NCBI GenBank assembly: GCA_030748735.1
Contig: JASMLK010000119.1
Span: 1-54,927 of the forward strand
DNA length: 54,927 bases
From: Myxococcota bacterium
Lineage (GTDB): Bacteria; Myxococcota_A; UBA9160; UBA4427
Direction: 5' to 3'
Shown: one piece after another, positions 9,430 to 17,189 of the stretch
How the letters are laid out: the number at the start of each line of letters is the position of its first letter
Position numbering within the stretch: the first letter of the stretch is position 1
Program-made: the position numbers and the translations under genes
Notes under the pieces: generated by a model
The model's database searches: none
The model's input: only the letters and a program-made list of their open reading frames with translations
Told to the model about the DNA's origin: nothing

Positions 9430-9532
9430 CGGGCTCTCCCACTGCCGCGGTCGCGATCCAGCGCGCGCGGCGGCAGGCAGGGTAGCGGCTTGCCGTCGTG
9501 TTGCGGGTCGTACTGCGCCTGAACCGAGCGGT

Positions 9533-10741
9533 TCAGCTCGTTGCGACCTGGTACCCGGCGGCTTCGATGGCCGCGTGGATCGCGTCCAATGCGGCGCTCC
9601 CGCGAACGATGGCGCGGTCGGGGTTGCGCAGCACCTCGGCGGAGCGGACGCCGTCGACGTCGAGCAGCGCCGTTTCGACCTTTCGCACGCACTTGTTGCA
9701 CGACATCCCCGAGACTTCGATCGAGATCTCGTCGCTCGTCGCTTCGCGGGTGTGCTCGCGCCACCAGGCGAGGGCGTCGCGCAAGGCGAGGTGCGCGAGC
9801 ATGGCCGTCAGCGCGATCGCCGAGGCGATGGCCCACCAGGGGAAGCCGTGCTCGCCGTGGATGTGGGCCGGGCCCGATGCAGTCGTGATGAGGCTGTCGA
9901 ACAGGGCACCGAAGCCGATGCTGCCGACGATCAAGACCGCGAGGTAGATCGCGAGGTGACGTCCGCCGAAGCCGCGGAAGATGGCCCCCATGGTGGCCAT
10001 GTTGGTCGCCGGGCCCGCCATCAGGAAGACCAGCGCTGCACCCACCGGCATGCCGCTTGCGACCAGCGAAGCCGCGATGGGCACCGATGCCGTGGCACAC
10101 ACATAGAGGGGCAGCGAAATCAGCAGGACCGCAAAGCCCGCACCCACGGCACCGAGTTCGGCGAAGACCGAAAGCGTGCCGACGGGGACGAAGACATCGA
10201 TGGCCGCGCTCACCAACACGCCGAAGACGAGCCACCGCCAGATGCTTGCGAGCAGGTCATAGGCGTGGGTGAAGAACGCGCCCACGCCCCGGGCGGATTC
10301 GACCGACCCGGCCTGACCGAAGTCGCGCGCGCTCGAACTGTCTTCGGGGACCCGGTCGGCCAACCAGCCGCCGGCGATCCCCGTGATGCCGGCCGCAATC
10401 ACCTTGAACAGCGCGAACGGCCAACCGAGAAACGACGCGCTCACCAGGATCGAATCGACCCCGGTCTGGGGCGTGCTGATCAAGAAGCCGAGCGACGCTC
10501 CGTTGCTCGCGCCGTCGCGCTTGAGCCCGAGGCCAGCGGGAATGACGCCGCATGAACAAAGGGGGAGGGGGATGCCGAGAAAGACCGCCTTCACGACGCC
10601 GCCTCGCCCGGCGAGCTGTCGCTCGACGAAGTCGCGCGGCAGCACGACGTGAAGCAAGCCCGAAACCCCCATGCCGAGCAGGAACCAGGGCGCGAGTTCG
10701 AGCATGATTTCGACCGTGGCGTTCGCGAATGTCGTGGCCAT
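9533..10741 (-). CDS. SO_0444/ArsP-type permease with C-terminal heavy-metal-associated domain
   Basis: A 402-residue inner-membrane protein, probably a copper/zinc or metalloid efflux permease. It has about 8-10 helices, the family motif PLPLCSCGVIPAG (C62, C64), and the second repeat motif PLYVCATASVPIAASL with MAGPATNMAT. The last 65 residues form a ferredoxin-like HMA metal-binding domain with GMSCNKC (C348, C351). Its ATG lies 3 nt downstream of the csoR stop codon, so the two are almost certainly co-transcribed and controlled by the CsoR operators. Metal specificity is not provable from sequence, but CsoR with an HMA domain favours copper. Confidence 0.88.
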   Translation of the reverse strand: MATTFANATVEIMLELAPWFLLGMGVSGLLHVVLPRDFVERQLAGRGGVVKAVFLGIPLPLCSCGVIPAGLGLKRDGASNGASLGFLISTPQTGVDSILVSASFLGWPFALFKVIAAGITGIAGGWLADRVPEDSSSARDFGQAGSVESARGVGAFFTHAYDLLASIWRWLVFGVLVSAAIDVFVPVGTLSVFAELGAVGAGFAVLLISLPLYVCATASVPIAASLVASGMPVGAALVFLMAGPATNMATMGAIFRGFGGRHLAIYLAVLIVGSIGFGALFDSLITTASGPAHIHGEHGFPWWAIASAIALTAMLAHLALRDALAWWREHTREATSDEISIEVSGMSCNKCVRKVETALLDVDGVRSAEVLRNPDRAIVRGSAALDAIHAAIEAAGYQVATS

Positions 10742-10744
10742 GCC

Positions 10745-11047
10745 TTAGCGACCTCCCAGACCGCCGTACTTCGAGAAGACCTCGAGGAGTTCGTCGATCG
10801 ATTTCTCGCGTTCCTTCTTGGACCCGCTCTCGAGCGCCGAAGCGACGCAGGTTTCGACGTGGGTCCCGAGCAGGAGCTTGCCCGTCTTGCCGAGTGCCCC
10901 CTGCACGGCCGAGATCTGGAGCAGGATGTCGACGCAATACTGGTCGGCTTCGACCATGCGGCGGATCGCGCCCACCTGCCCCTCGACGCGCCGCAAGCGC
11001 GCCAGCAGTTTCTTCTTGATCTCGGGGTCTCGGTGATCGTGCTGCAC
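10745..11047 (-). CDS. csoR: CsoR-family metal-sensing repressor
   Basis: A 100-residue all-helical repressor that should leave its operator when it binds Cu(I). C38, H63 and C67 (YCVDIL, GTHVETC) match the Cys-His-Cys copper site of CsoR in identity and spacing. RLRRVEGQVGAIRRMVE is the family N-terminal helix. The GTG start is preceded by GAGGAGG with about 8 nt spacing. Two near-perfect ATACCCC/GGGGTAT dyads lie 40-82 bp upstream, indicating autoregulation together with the downstream permease gene. Confidence 0.93.
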   Translation of the reverse strand: MQHDHRDPEIKKKLLARLRRVEGQVGAIRRMVEADQYCVDILLQISAVQGALGKTGKLLLGTHVETCVASALESGSKKEREKSIDELLEVFSKYGGLGGR

Positions 11048-11086
11048 GCTGTGGCCTCCTCGGCGGCGGGATGACGCCCGGCCCGG

Positions 11087-11103
11087 ATACCCCGGGTGGG
11101 TAT
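11087..11103 (-). promoter_or_regulatory. CsoR-type operator, promoter-proximal to csoR
   Basis: ATACCCC, three bases, then TGGGTAT: a 7+3+7 dyad with one mismatch, centred at 11095, about 48 bp before the csoR GTG. It matches the C-tract/G-tract operator described for CsoR repressors. A second copy is centred 26 bp away. Confidence 0.68.
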
Positions 11104-11112
11104 CTGAACCGT

Positions 11113-11129
11113 ATACCCCTATGGGGTAT
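11113..11129 (-). promoter_or_regulatory. CsoR-type operator, distal and perfect
   Basis: ATACCCC-TAT-GGGGTAT, a perfect 7+3+7 inverted repeat centred at 11121. It sits only 3 bp from the stop of the NUDIX gene, in the 85 bp upstream of csoR. The form fits the G/C-tract CsoR operator consensus. With the proximal dyad it forms a tandem pair spaced 26 bp centre to centre. Confidence 0.78.
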
Positions 11130-11132
11130 CAG

Positions 11133-11864
11133 TCAACTCCCGAGCGCGCTGAAAACGGGGGTCGGGTGTCGCTCAATCGCCGGAGGCGGCTTCGCGTGGG
11201 TCACTGCGAGGGCCTCGTAGAAGCCCATCGTCATGCAGACCGTGGGGCCCGTAATCCGGACGCCCTCGTGCTCGAAGGCGAAAAATGCCTCCTGACGGAC
11301 CGGGTCCGTACGCCAGATCCGGTAGTTGCCTGCGTGGGTGAGGGCGGAGAAGGGCAGTTCGTGGACCTCGCTCACCTCTCGCGGTGCACACTGCAGCGAT
11401 AGCGGTGGTCGTACGACGCCGACGATCGGCGTGACGCAGTAGCCCGACTGCGTGTAGTAGAGGCCGAGCCGCCCGAGGACGCGGACCTGCGCCGGGTCGA
11501 GGTTGATCTCCTCGTGGGCTTCGCGCAGCGCGGTCGCCGTTGGCCCAGCGTCCCCGGGGTCGCTGCGACCACCGGGGTAACAGACGTGTCCCGGGTAGGA
11601 GATCTCGTGATGGCGACGGGTGACGAGCACGTTGAGCGCGTCGTCCCGCTCGACCAGCGGGATCAGGACGGCGGCGGGTGTGGCGTTCTTGCGCACTCGC
11701 TCCGGCACCGGCTGCTCGCGGTGGTAGTTGCGAATCGACGCGGGGCTGCGGCCCTGGGGGCTCGCGAAGTGCGCTTCGAGCAGGGCGAGGTCGGGACGGA
11801 GCGCGGGCGGTTCGAAATTGCTCGTCGTCTCGAACGCATTGGGATGGTCGTTGCGAGTATCCAA
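11133..11864 (-). CDS. NUDIX CoA pyrophosphatase (NudL-like)
   Basis: A 243-residue hydrolase predicted to cleave CoA or acyl-CoA to phosphopantetheine and 3',5'-ADP. VLVTRRHHEISYPGHVCYPG fits the NuCoA signature, and it leads into a NUDIX box ending ALREAHEEINL with the catalytic Glu residues. As is usual in this subfamily, Asp replaces Glu at one Gx5E position. The TTG at 11864 was chosen because a TATGCT -10-like hexamer lies 6 nt upstream, suggesting a leaderless message. An ATG at 11942 would overlap the divergent hydrolase start. The gene's 3' end abuts the CsoR operators. Confidence 0.82.
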   Translation of the reverse strand: MDTRNDHPNAFETTSNFEPPALRPDLALLEAHFASPQGRSPASIRNYHREQPVPERVRKNATPAAVLIPLVERDDALNVLVTRRHHEISYPGHVCYPGGRSDPGDAGPTATALREAHEEINLDPAQVRVLGRLGLYYTQSGYCVTPIVGVVRPPLSLQCAPREVSEVHELPFSALTHAGNYRIWRTDPVRQEAFFAFEHEGVRITGPTVCMTMGFYEALAVTHAKPPPAIERHPTPVFSALGS

Positions 11865-11934
11865 GCCGCCAGCATAGCTGCCGGCCGCTACATTACGCGC
11901 CGCCACTTTCGAACGCGCTACGGAGTTTTTCTTG

Positions 11935-13212
11935 ATGCCCACTTTCTTTCTTTGTCTCGCCGTCTTCGGCGCATTGCTGACCGCGAACGCCTACATCGCG
12001 CAGCGTCGTACCGGGCCGCTGGTGATCGTCGGGTTCTTCGCGGGGTGGTTGGTGTCGGAGTTGCCTCTCCACGTGCTCGCGATCCAGGCGGTGGGCACCC
12101 TCATCCTGGTCGCGGCCGGTGCGGTCGAGGGTTGGCAGGGGCAGGTGGGGCTGGCGCTCACGTTCGCATCGTGGGGTGGGCTGCTCGGTTTGCTTCCGAT
12201 CGCGGCGCAGTCGCGCAACGTGGTCGCAGCGGCGTTGAACCACGCCATCGGTTCGGACTATCGCGATCGCTGGTCGCCGGAAGTGACCCGCGCGATGGAT
12301 ACGCCGATGCACCGCGGTCGCCATCTGCGCCCGTTCAAGATGCTGCGGCCAGACGTCGAGGTGATTCGCGACGTGCCGTACATCGACGACGGCAATCCCA
12401 AGCACAGGGTCGACATCTACCGGCCCCGCAATCCGGTGCCGGGCATGACGCCGGCCCCGGTGCTGCTGCAGATCCACGGCGGTGGTTGGATCATCGGGAA
12501 CAAGCGCGAGCAGGCGCTTCCGTTGATGAACCTGCTGGCGGCTCGCGGTTGGGTCTGTGTCACGACGAACTATCGCTTGAGCCCCAAGGCCACCTTCCCC
12601 GAGCATCTGCTCGACGTGAAGCAGGCCCTGCGCTGGATCAAGGAACACATCCACGAGTACGGCGGTGATCCCGACTTCGTGATCGCCACCGGGGGAAGCG
12701 CGGGCGGGCATCTTTCGTCGCTGCTGACGTTGACGGCCAACGATCCGGAGTATCAGCCCGGCTTCGAAAGCCTCGACACGTCGCTCGCGGGCTGCGTCCC
12801 GATCTATGGCGTGTACGACTTCACGAACGAGTACGGCTTCCACCCGGAAAACGGCTTGATCGAGATCCTCGAAAAGCGGGTGCTCAAGAAGAGCCTCGCG
12901 AACGATCGCGACGACTTCCTGAGGGCATCGCCGATGCATCGCATCCACAGCGACGCTCCGCCCATGTACGTGGTGCATGGCGATCAGGACGGACTCGCGC
13001 CGGTCGAAGAGGCGCGCAAGTTCGTCGAGTTGCTGCGGGCGAGTTCGAAGTCACCGGTGGCCTACGCCGAGATCCCCGGTGCCCAGCACGCGTTCGAGAT
13101 CTTCCATTCGCCGCGTTGTTCGACGGTGATCGAGTCGATCTCGGAGTTCGTGGCCACGCTGCACAGCGAGCACTTGCAGCGACGGCAGGGCGGCGCACCG
13201 ACCGTGCCTTGA
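11935..13212 (+). CDS. Alpha/beta hydrolase of the HSL/carboxylesterase type with N-terminal membrane segments
   Basis: 425 residues. The first about 110 residues hold three or four hydrophobic segments, so the enzyme is probably anchored in the inner membrane. The hydrolase domain has an HGGGW oxyanion motif, the nucleophile elbow GGSAGG, and late residues fitting a triad (HGDQDGLAP, AQHAFE). This is the hormone-sensitive-lipase-like pattern, so a short- to medium-chain ester is the probable substrate. The ATG is preceded by GGAG with about 9 nt spacing. A TTG lies immediately upstream at 11932. It is divergent from the NUDIX gene and convergent with the SDR gene 15 bp downstream. Confidence 0.87.
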   Translation: MPTFFLCLAVFGALLTANAYIAQRRTGPLVIVGFFAGWLVSELPLHVLAIQAVGTLILVAAGAVEGWQGQVGLALTFASWGGLLGLLPIAAQSRNVVAAALNHAIGSDYRDRWSPEVTRAMDTPMHRGRHLRPFKMLRPDVEVIRDVPYIDDGNPKHRVDIYRPRNPVPGMTPAPVLLQIHGGGWIIGNKREQALPLMNLLAARGWVCVTTNYRLSPKATFPEHLLDVKQALRWIKEHIHEYGGDPDFVIATGGSAGGHLSSLLTLTANDPEYQPGFESLDTSLAGCVPIYGVYDFTNEYGFHPENGLIEILEKRVLKKSLANDRDDFLRASPMHRIHSDAPPMYVVHGDQDGLAPVEEARKFVELLRASSKSPVAYAEIPGAQHAFEIFHSPRCSTVIESISEFVATLHSEHLQRRQGGAPTVP

Positions 13213-13226
13213 ACTCCGCCCGGGGT

Positions 13227-14099
13227 TCAGGGCAGCGAGACCCCCGTCAGCTTTTCGCTGACCTCCCACAGGCGTCGCGCGTCGGCGTCGTCGCGCGCAG
13301 CGGCACGGGTCGTGTGCTGCTTGCAGTCGTAGTAGTAGCCGCCCGAATGTCCCGCGACGTCGGGAGAGCTGCAGAGGTAGATCCCGGTTTCGGCGCCCTT
13401 GAGCGGTGAGCGCGCGAGCGGCTTGATGAGCGTCATCGCGACCTGGGCGACGAAGCCGTTGTTCTTCGCGAAGTCGCTCCCCACCATGCCGGGGTGAAAG
13501 GCGTTGGCCGTGACGTTCGTGCCCTGGAGCCGCCGGGCGAGTTCACGCGTGAAGAGGATGTTGGCGAGTTTCGACGAGCCGTAGGCACCGAAAGTCGTGT
13601 AGCGCCGCTCGCTCTGCAGGTCGTCGAAGTCGATGCTGCCGTTCACGAACTTGTAGGCGTCCGAGGCGGTGCAGACGACACGTCCCTCGGGTGCTTCCTG
13701 CAGACGTTCGGCCAGCATCACGCTGAGCACGTAGTAGGCGAGGTGGTTCACCGCGAACGTCGCTTCGAAGCCGTCGGTCGTGACCGCCCGCTGCTGGTTC
13801 ACGACGCCGGCGTTGTTGAACAACACGTCGAGGGCTTCGCCGGTTTCGAGGAAGCGCTCGCCTACGTCCCGGACATCGGCCTGCACGCCCATGTCGCCGA
13901 CGTAGACGCGGGTGTCGTCGCGCCCGGTCTTGCGCTCGATGTCCCGTGCGAGTTCCTCCCCCTTGCGTTCGTCGCGGCACACGATCGAAACGCGCGCGCC
14001 CATGCTGGCCAGTTCGAGGGCTGCCGCGCGGCCGAGCCCGGCGGTGCAGCCGGTGATCATCACGTGCTTGCCGGAAAGATCGACGGGGTCCTTGACCAT
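13227..14099 (-). CDS. Short-chain dehydrogenase/reductase (retinol-dehydrogenase-like)
   Basis: A 290-residue NAD(P)-dependent oxidoreductase. The Rossmann motif TGCTAGLG lies at residues 16-23, followed by NNAG and a YGSSK catalytic YxxxK that precedes LANILFTRELARRL. This tail is typical of the classical SDR group that includes retinol and WW-domain oxidoreductases. The ATG has CGGAG upstream, and the more N-terminal open frame is Pro-rich and unlikely to be translated. A long near-perfect palindrome centred at 14203 lies about 100 bp upstream and may regulate the gene. The substrate is unknown. Confidence 0.88.
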   Translation of the reverse strand: MVKDPVDLSGKHVMITGCTAGLGRAAALELASMGARVSIVCRDERKGEELARDIERKTGRDDTRVYVGDMGVQADVRDVGERFLETGEALDVLFNNAGVVNQQRAVTTDGFEATFAVNHLAYYVLSVMLAERLQEAPEGRVVCTASDAYKFVNGSIDFDDLQSERRYTTFGAYGSSKLANILFTRELARRLQGTNVTANAFHPGMVGSDFAKNNGFVAQVAMTLIKPLARSPLKGAETGIYLCSSPDVAGHSGGYYYDCKQHTTRAAARDDADARRLWEVSEKLTGVSLP

Positions 14100-14188
14100 G
14101 GGGGGGCTCCGAGGGGCAGGAGTTGGAGGGGGGACGGCGTGGGGCACGGCCGCCAGCGGCAAGCCTAATCCGCCGCGACGGCGAATGG

Positions 14189-14217
14189 CCAGACTTCAAG
14201 TGACACTTTAAGTCTGG
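14189..14217. promoter_or_regulatory. 29-bp dyad, candidate operator
   Basis: Two 14-bp arms (CCAGACTTCAAGTG and CACTTTAAGTCTGG) match with a single mismatch around one central A. The one-base spacer makes a hairpin terminator unlikely and favours a dimeric repressor site. It lies between the BASS transporter stop (14265) and the SDR start (14099), both on the minus strand. The regulator is unknown. Confidence 0.55.
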
Positions 14218-14264
14218 GCCGGGTCACGGGCTCGTCCCAGGCGCGGCGGAAACCCGCGGTGTGC

Positions 14265-15155
14265 TCATTCCTCAGCGACGCGACGGTGGATGAAGAGCGG
14301 CGGGAGCGCAGTGATGAGCGCGACAGCGCCGTAGAAGAGCACCACGAAGAACACCTGGTCCGCGAAGGGATCCGGGACCCCCTTCTGCGCTGGCCAGAGC
14401 GATGCCTTCAAGAGTAGTGCGAGCGAGATGTTCCGGTACGAGGTCTCGATCCCTGCGGCGACCGCTTCGGACGCCGAAAGCCCGGCGAGTCGCAGCAGCA
14501 CGAAGCCGACCCCGAAGAGCGCGAATGAAAACACCACCACGGCGAGCACGACGACCCCAGTCTGTTGGGCCGGGTCGATGCGACCCGCCGAGCCGCTGCC
14601 CACCACGATCAGCGCGATCAACCCCAGGCTCGTTCGAATGAACACGCGCGCGATCGAGTCTCGGTGGGCGTCGTAGCGACGACCGATCAACATGCCGACG
14701 GCGAGGGGGATCAGCAGGAAGAAGAGGATCTCGAGCGCGATGCGCGCGCCGGGCATGCGGACTTCGCCCTCGATCACGCTCCCCGCGAACACCTGCAGCA
14801 CGATCGGCGTGGTGATCAAGCAGCCTGTCGTGGCCACGGCGGTGAGCGCAATCGACAGGGGGACGTCCGCTTTGGCGAAGTAGACGAGGATGTTCGACAT
14901 GGTGCCGCCGGGGACGGCCGCCACCAGGACGAGACCCGTCGCGATGCCGGCCTCGAGCCCGAAGGCCATACCCGTCGCGATGGCGAGCGAAGGACTCAGG
15001 ATCAGCACCGACAGCAGCCCCAGGGCAAAGCCGAGGGGAGCACGCATGACGCCCATGAAGGCCTCGGGGCGAAGCGTGACCCCCATCCCGAGCATGGCGA
15101 AGAGCAGTTGACCAGAGGTGATGTGGTATTCGTACTGAAGGTAGAAATCGCCCAT
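14265..15155 (-). CDS. Bile acid:sodium symporter (BASS/SBF) family transporter
   Basis: A 296-residue inner-membrane protein with about 9-10 helices. Family features visible are LLFAMLGMGVTLRPEAF near the N-terminus, GLVLVAAVPGGTMSNILVYF around residues 76-95, and SYRNISLALLL towards the C-terminus, corresponding to the two crossed Na-binding helices of ASBT-like proteins. It is predicted to import an organic anion with sodium; bile acids themselves are unlikely substrates. It is divergent from the HAD phosphatase gene and upstream of the SDR gene across a palindrome. Confidence 0.9.
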   Translation of the reverse strand: MGDFYLQYEYHITSGQLLFAMLGMGVTLRPEAFMGVMRAPLGFALGLLSVLILSPSLAIATGMAFGLEAGIATGLVLVAAVPGGTMSNILVYFAKADVPLSIALTAVATTGCLITTPIVLQVFAGSVIEGEVRMPGARIALEILFFLLIPLAVGMLIGRRYDAHRDSIARVFIRTSLGLIALIVVGSGSAGRIDPAQQTGVVVLAVVVFSFALFGVGFVLLRLAGLSASEAVAAGIETSYRNISLALLLKASLWPAQKGVPDPFADQVFFVVLFYGAVALITALPPLFIHRRVAEE

Positions 15156-15289
15156 CGCGGGACGCGCACTCCTCGTCGGCTGGGCGCGGTCTCTATCGCA
15201 GCTGAGGGTATGCCTCAGATCGCGGAAACGCGAATGCGTCGTTCCATTGGGACGGCTGTCTTACGAGAAGGATGCAGGAAGCGAACGAC

Positions 15290-15928
15290 ATGCTCGAAGC
15301 CATTTTCTGGGACAACGACGGCGTGCTCGTCGACACCGAAAAGCTCTTCTTCGACGCGAACCGCGTGATCATGCAAGAGCAGGGCGTCGAACTCGATCGC
15401 GAAACCTTCGTCGAATGGTCGCTGCGACGCGGGGTCAGTGTCTTCGACATGATCGAGGGGGCGAGCCAGGCCGAGCGCGAAGCGCTGCGCGACCGCCGCA
15501 ACGTGATCTACGTCGAGTCCCTGATGGGGGGCGTCGACGTCTTCGACGGCGTCGAGACCACCCTCGAAACCCTGCACGGCCAGGCGCCGATGGGCGTGGT
15601 GACGAGCGCCTACCCCGACCACTTCGACCTGATCCACGAAACGACGGGGCTGATGCGGTTTTTCGAGTTCGCGCTTCGCGGGGGGGACTACGGACGTCAC
15701 AAGCCGCATCCCGATCCCTACCTCACAGCGGCCGAGCGGCTCGGGGTCGCACCCGAGCGATGCCTCGTGGTGGAAGACACCGAGCGCGGGCTACGGGCGG
15801 CGATCGCAGCGGGCATGCGCTGTGTGGTGATCCCCAACGAACTCGCCGTCGACGCCGACTGGTCGGGCGCCCACGAAGTCGTCGAGTGCGTGAGCGACGT
15901 GGTCGACGTTGCCCGCGCGATCGGCTGA
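15290..15928 (+). CDS. HAD-superfamily phosphatase/phosphoglucomutase-like hydrolase
   Basis: 212 residues with all four HAD motifs: DNDGVLVDTE (nucleophile Asp8, acid Asp10), VTSAYP, a Lys in GRHKPHPDPY, and VVEDTERGL. The alpha-helical cap between motifs I and II and the GVLVDTE sequence place it with the beta-phosphoglucomutase/CbbY/Gph group. The first Asp-x-Asp uses Asn as the middle residue, which occurs in this group. The ATG is preceded by AGGAAG, and an upstream in-frame ATG at 15272 lacks this. The Tag gene follows 27 bp later on the same strand, probably in one transcript. Confidence 0.85.
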   Translation: MLEAIFWDNDGVLVDTEKLFFDANRVIMQEQGVELDRETFVEWSLRRGVSVFDMIEGASQAEREALRDRRNVIYVESLMGGVDVFDGVETTLETLHGQAPMGVVTSAYPDHFDLIHETTGLMRFFEFALRGGDYGRHKPHPDPYLTAAERLGVAPERCLVVEDTERGLRAAIAAGMRCVVIPNELAVDADWSGAHEVVECVSDVVDVARAIG

Positions 15929-15955
15929 AGCCGGGCGCCGAAGGGGGGCCGACCC

Positions 15956-16573
15956 ATGACCGCTCGCAAGCCATCCGCGAAGAAGGGCAAGAAGCGATGC
16001 GGCTGGGCGGGCGGCTTCGACCTCGCGATCGCGTATCACGACGCTGAATGGGGCGTGCCCTCGAAGGACGACCGCCATCTGTTCGAGATGTTGATCCTCG
16101 AAGGCGCCCAGGCGGGGCTCAGCTGGAACACGATCCTGCGAAAGCGCGCCGAGTATCAGCGCGTCTACCGCGGCTTCGACCCCGCGAAGGTCGCGCGCTT
16201 CGACGCCAGGAAGCGCGCGCAGCTTCACGCCAACCCGGGCATCGTGCGAAACCGCTTGAAGATCGAGGCGTCGGTCGACAACGCCCGCGCGTTCCTCGCC
16301 GTGCAGAAGGACTACGGCTCCTTCGCCGCGTACCTCTGGGAATTCGTCGACGGCGTGCCTCGCCAGAACCAATTTCGTTCGTTGCGCGCGCTTCCGGCGG
16401 CGACCGACGTGTCCCGCGCGCTTTCGAAGTCGCTCAAGGGGCGCGGCTTTCGCTTCGTCGGCCCCACCATCACGTACGCCTTCATGCAGGCGGTCGGGAT
16501 GGTGAACGACCACGAAGTCGGTTGCTTTCGCCACGACGCCGTCGCTCGGTTGGGCAAGCGCTTTCGCGTTTGA
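15956..16573 (+). CDS. tag: DNA-3-methyladenine glycosylase I
   Basis: A 205-residue base-excision repair enzyme that removes 3-methyladenine. It shows KRCGWAGG, YHDAEWGVPSKDDRHLFEMLILEGAQAGLSW with the catalytic Glu in HDAEWG, and a C-terminal HEVGCFRH. The Cys of RCGWA, the His of YHD, and the C-terminal His/Cys supply the zinc snap typical of Tag. The basic N-terminus (MTARKPSAKKGKK) is a short extension. It follows the HAD gene closely. Confidence 0.93.
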   Translation: MTARKPSAKKGKKRCGWAGGFDLAIAYHDAEWGVPSKDDRHLFEMLILEGAQAGLSWNTILRKRAEYQRVYRGFDPAKVARFDARKRAQLHANPGIVRNRLKIEASVDNARAFLAVQKDYGSFAAYLWEFVDGVPRQNQFRSLRALPAATDVSRALSKSLKGRGFRFVGPTITYAFMQAVGMVNDHEVGCFRHDAVARLGKRFRV

Positions 16574-16645
16574 ACCGGACTTGCCTGGTCGGATGGGTGT
16601 GCGAGCTTGCCCGCTCACCCCAACCGACATCCTGGAGGACTGCCC

Positions 16646-16802
16646 GTGGCTGCCGACACTCCCTATCGCGTTTCCGGTGTGGAGAACTCGCCGTTTTCGG
16701 TGAAGGTCCGCTCGTACTTCCGTTACAAGGGCGGTCGCGGACAAGGCGGCGCTCGATCCGGTGCTCGAGCAGGCGGGCTGCTTGCAGTGGTTGGATCGCT
16801 AG
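16646..16802 (+). pseudogene. Glutathione S-transferase relic with an internal deletion
   Basis: A good GGAGGA ribosome site and a GTG open VAADTPYRVSGVENSPFSVK followed by VRSYFRYKG, a typical N-terminal thioredoxin-fold strand of the GST-like family. After about 30 residues the homology stops. In another frame, AVADKAALDPVLEQAGCLQW followed by LDR and TAG resembles the C-terminal end of the same family. The middle, expected to be around 170-200 residues, is missing. The junction lies near 16733-16745 and is out of frame, so translation runs on to a stop at 16810 as junk. Confidence 0.7.
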
Positions 16803-17189
16803 AGCCCTGAACGCGGGTCACGTTTTACCGCGCCCGGGTCCGCAACTGCACCGCGCAAGTCGGCGGCGAATTGCCGAAAGCCTGCGTGAAATTTCAGCCT
16901 TTCTGCTCTCGAATGGTTCGGCGGCTCGACTACACTCCCGCGGTCGAAATCGCAGGAAGCCCGAGCCCCCCATTCACCCATGGACATCCCGGGTCCCGTC
17001 CTGCTCGACCCATGCGCCCATCGAGAACGTGCTTCATGCGCGTGAGCTGACTCGAGGGGAGCATTGGATCGAGGGGATCTTTCTGCGTAGTCCACCAGAT
17101 CAATGCGTTCGGGCACCCGATCCCCGAGCGTGAACCGCACGAAATCAACAAAGAACCGGCACGACGACCGATTGCTTCGAGGAGAACGT
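16803..17189. other. Intergenic region upstream of the hydroxyacyl-CoA dehydrogenase gene
   Basis: No convincing gene is seen. A CTACACTC -10-like element at 16930-16937 could be the promoter for the downstream fatty-acid genes, giving a leader of about 250 nt, but no good -35 is visible. The sequence may include further decayed DNA from the GST relic. Confidence 0.4.
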
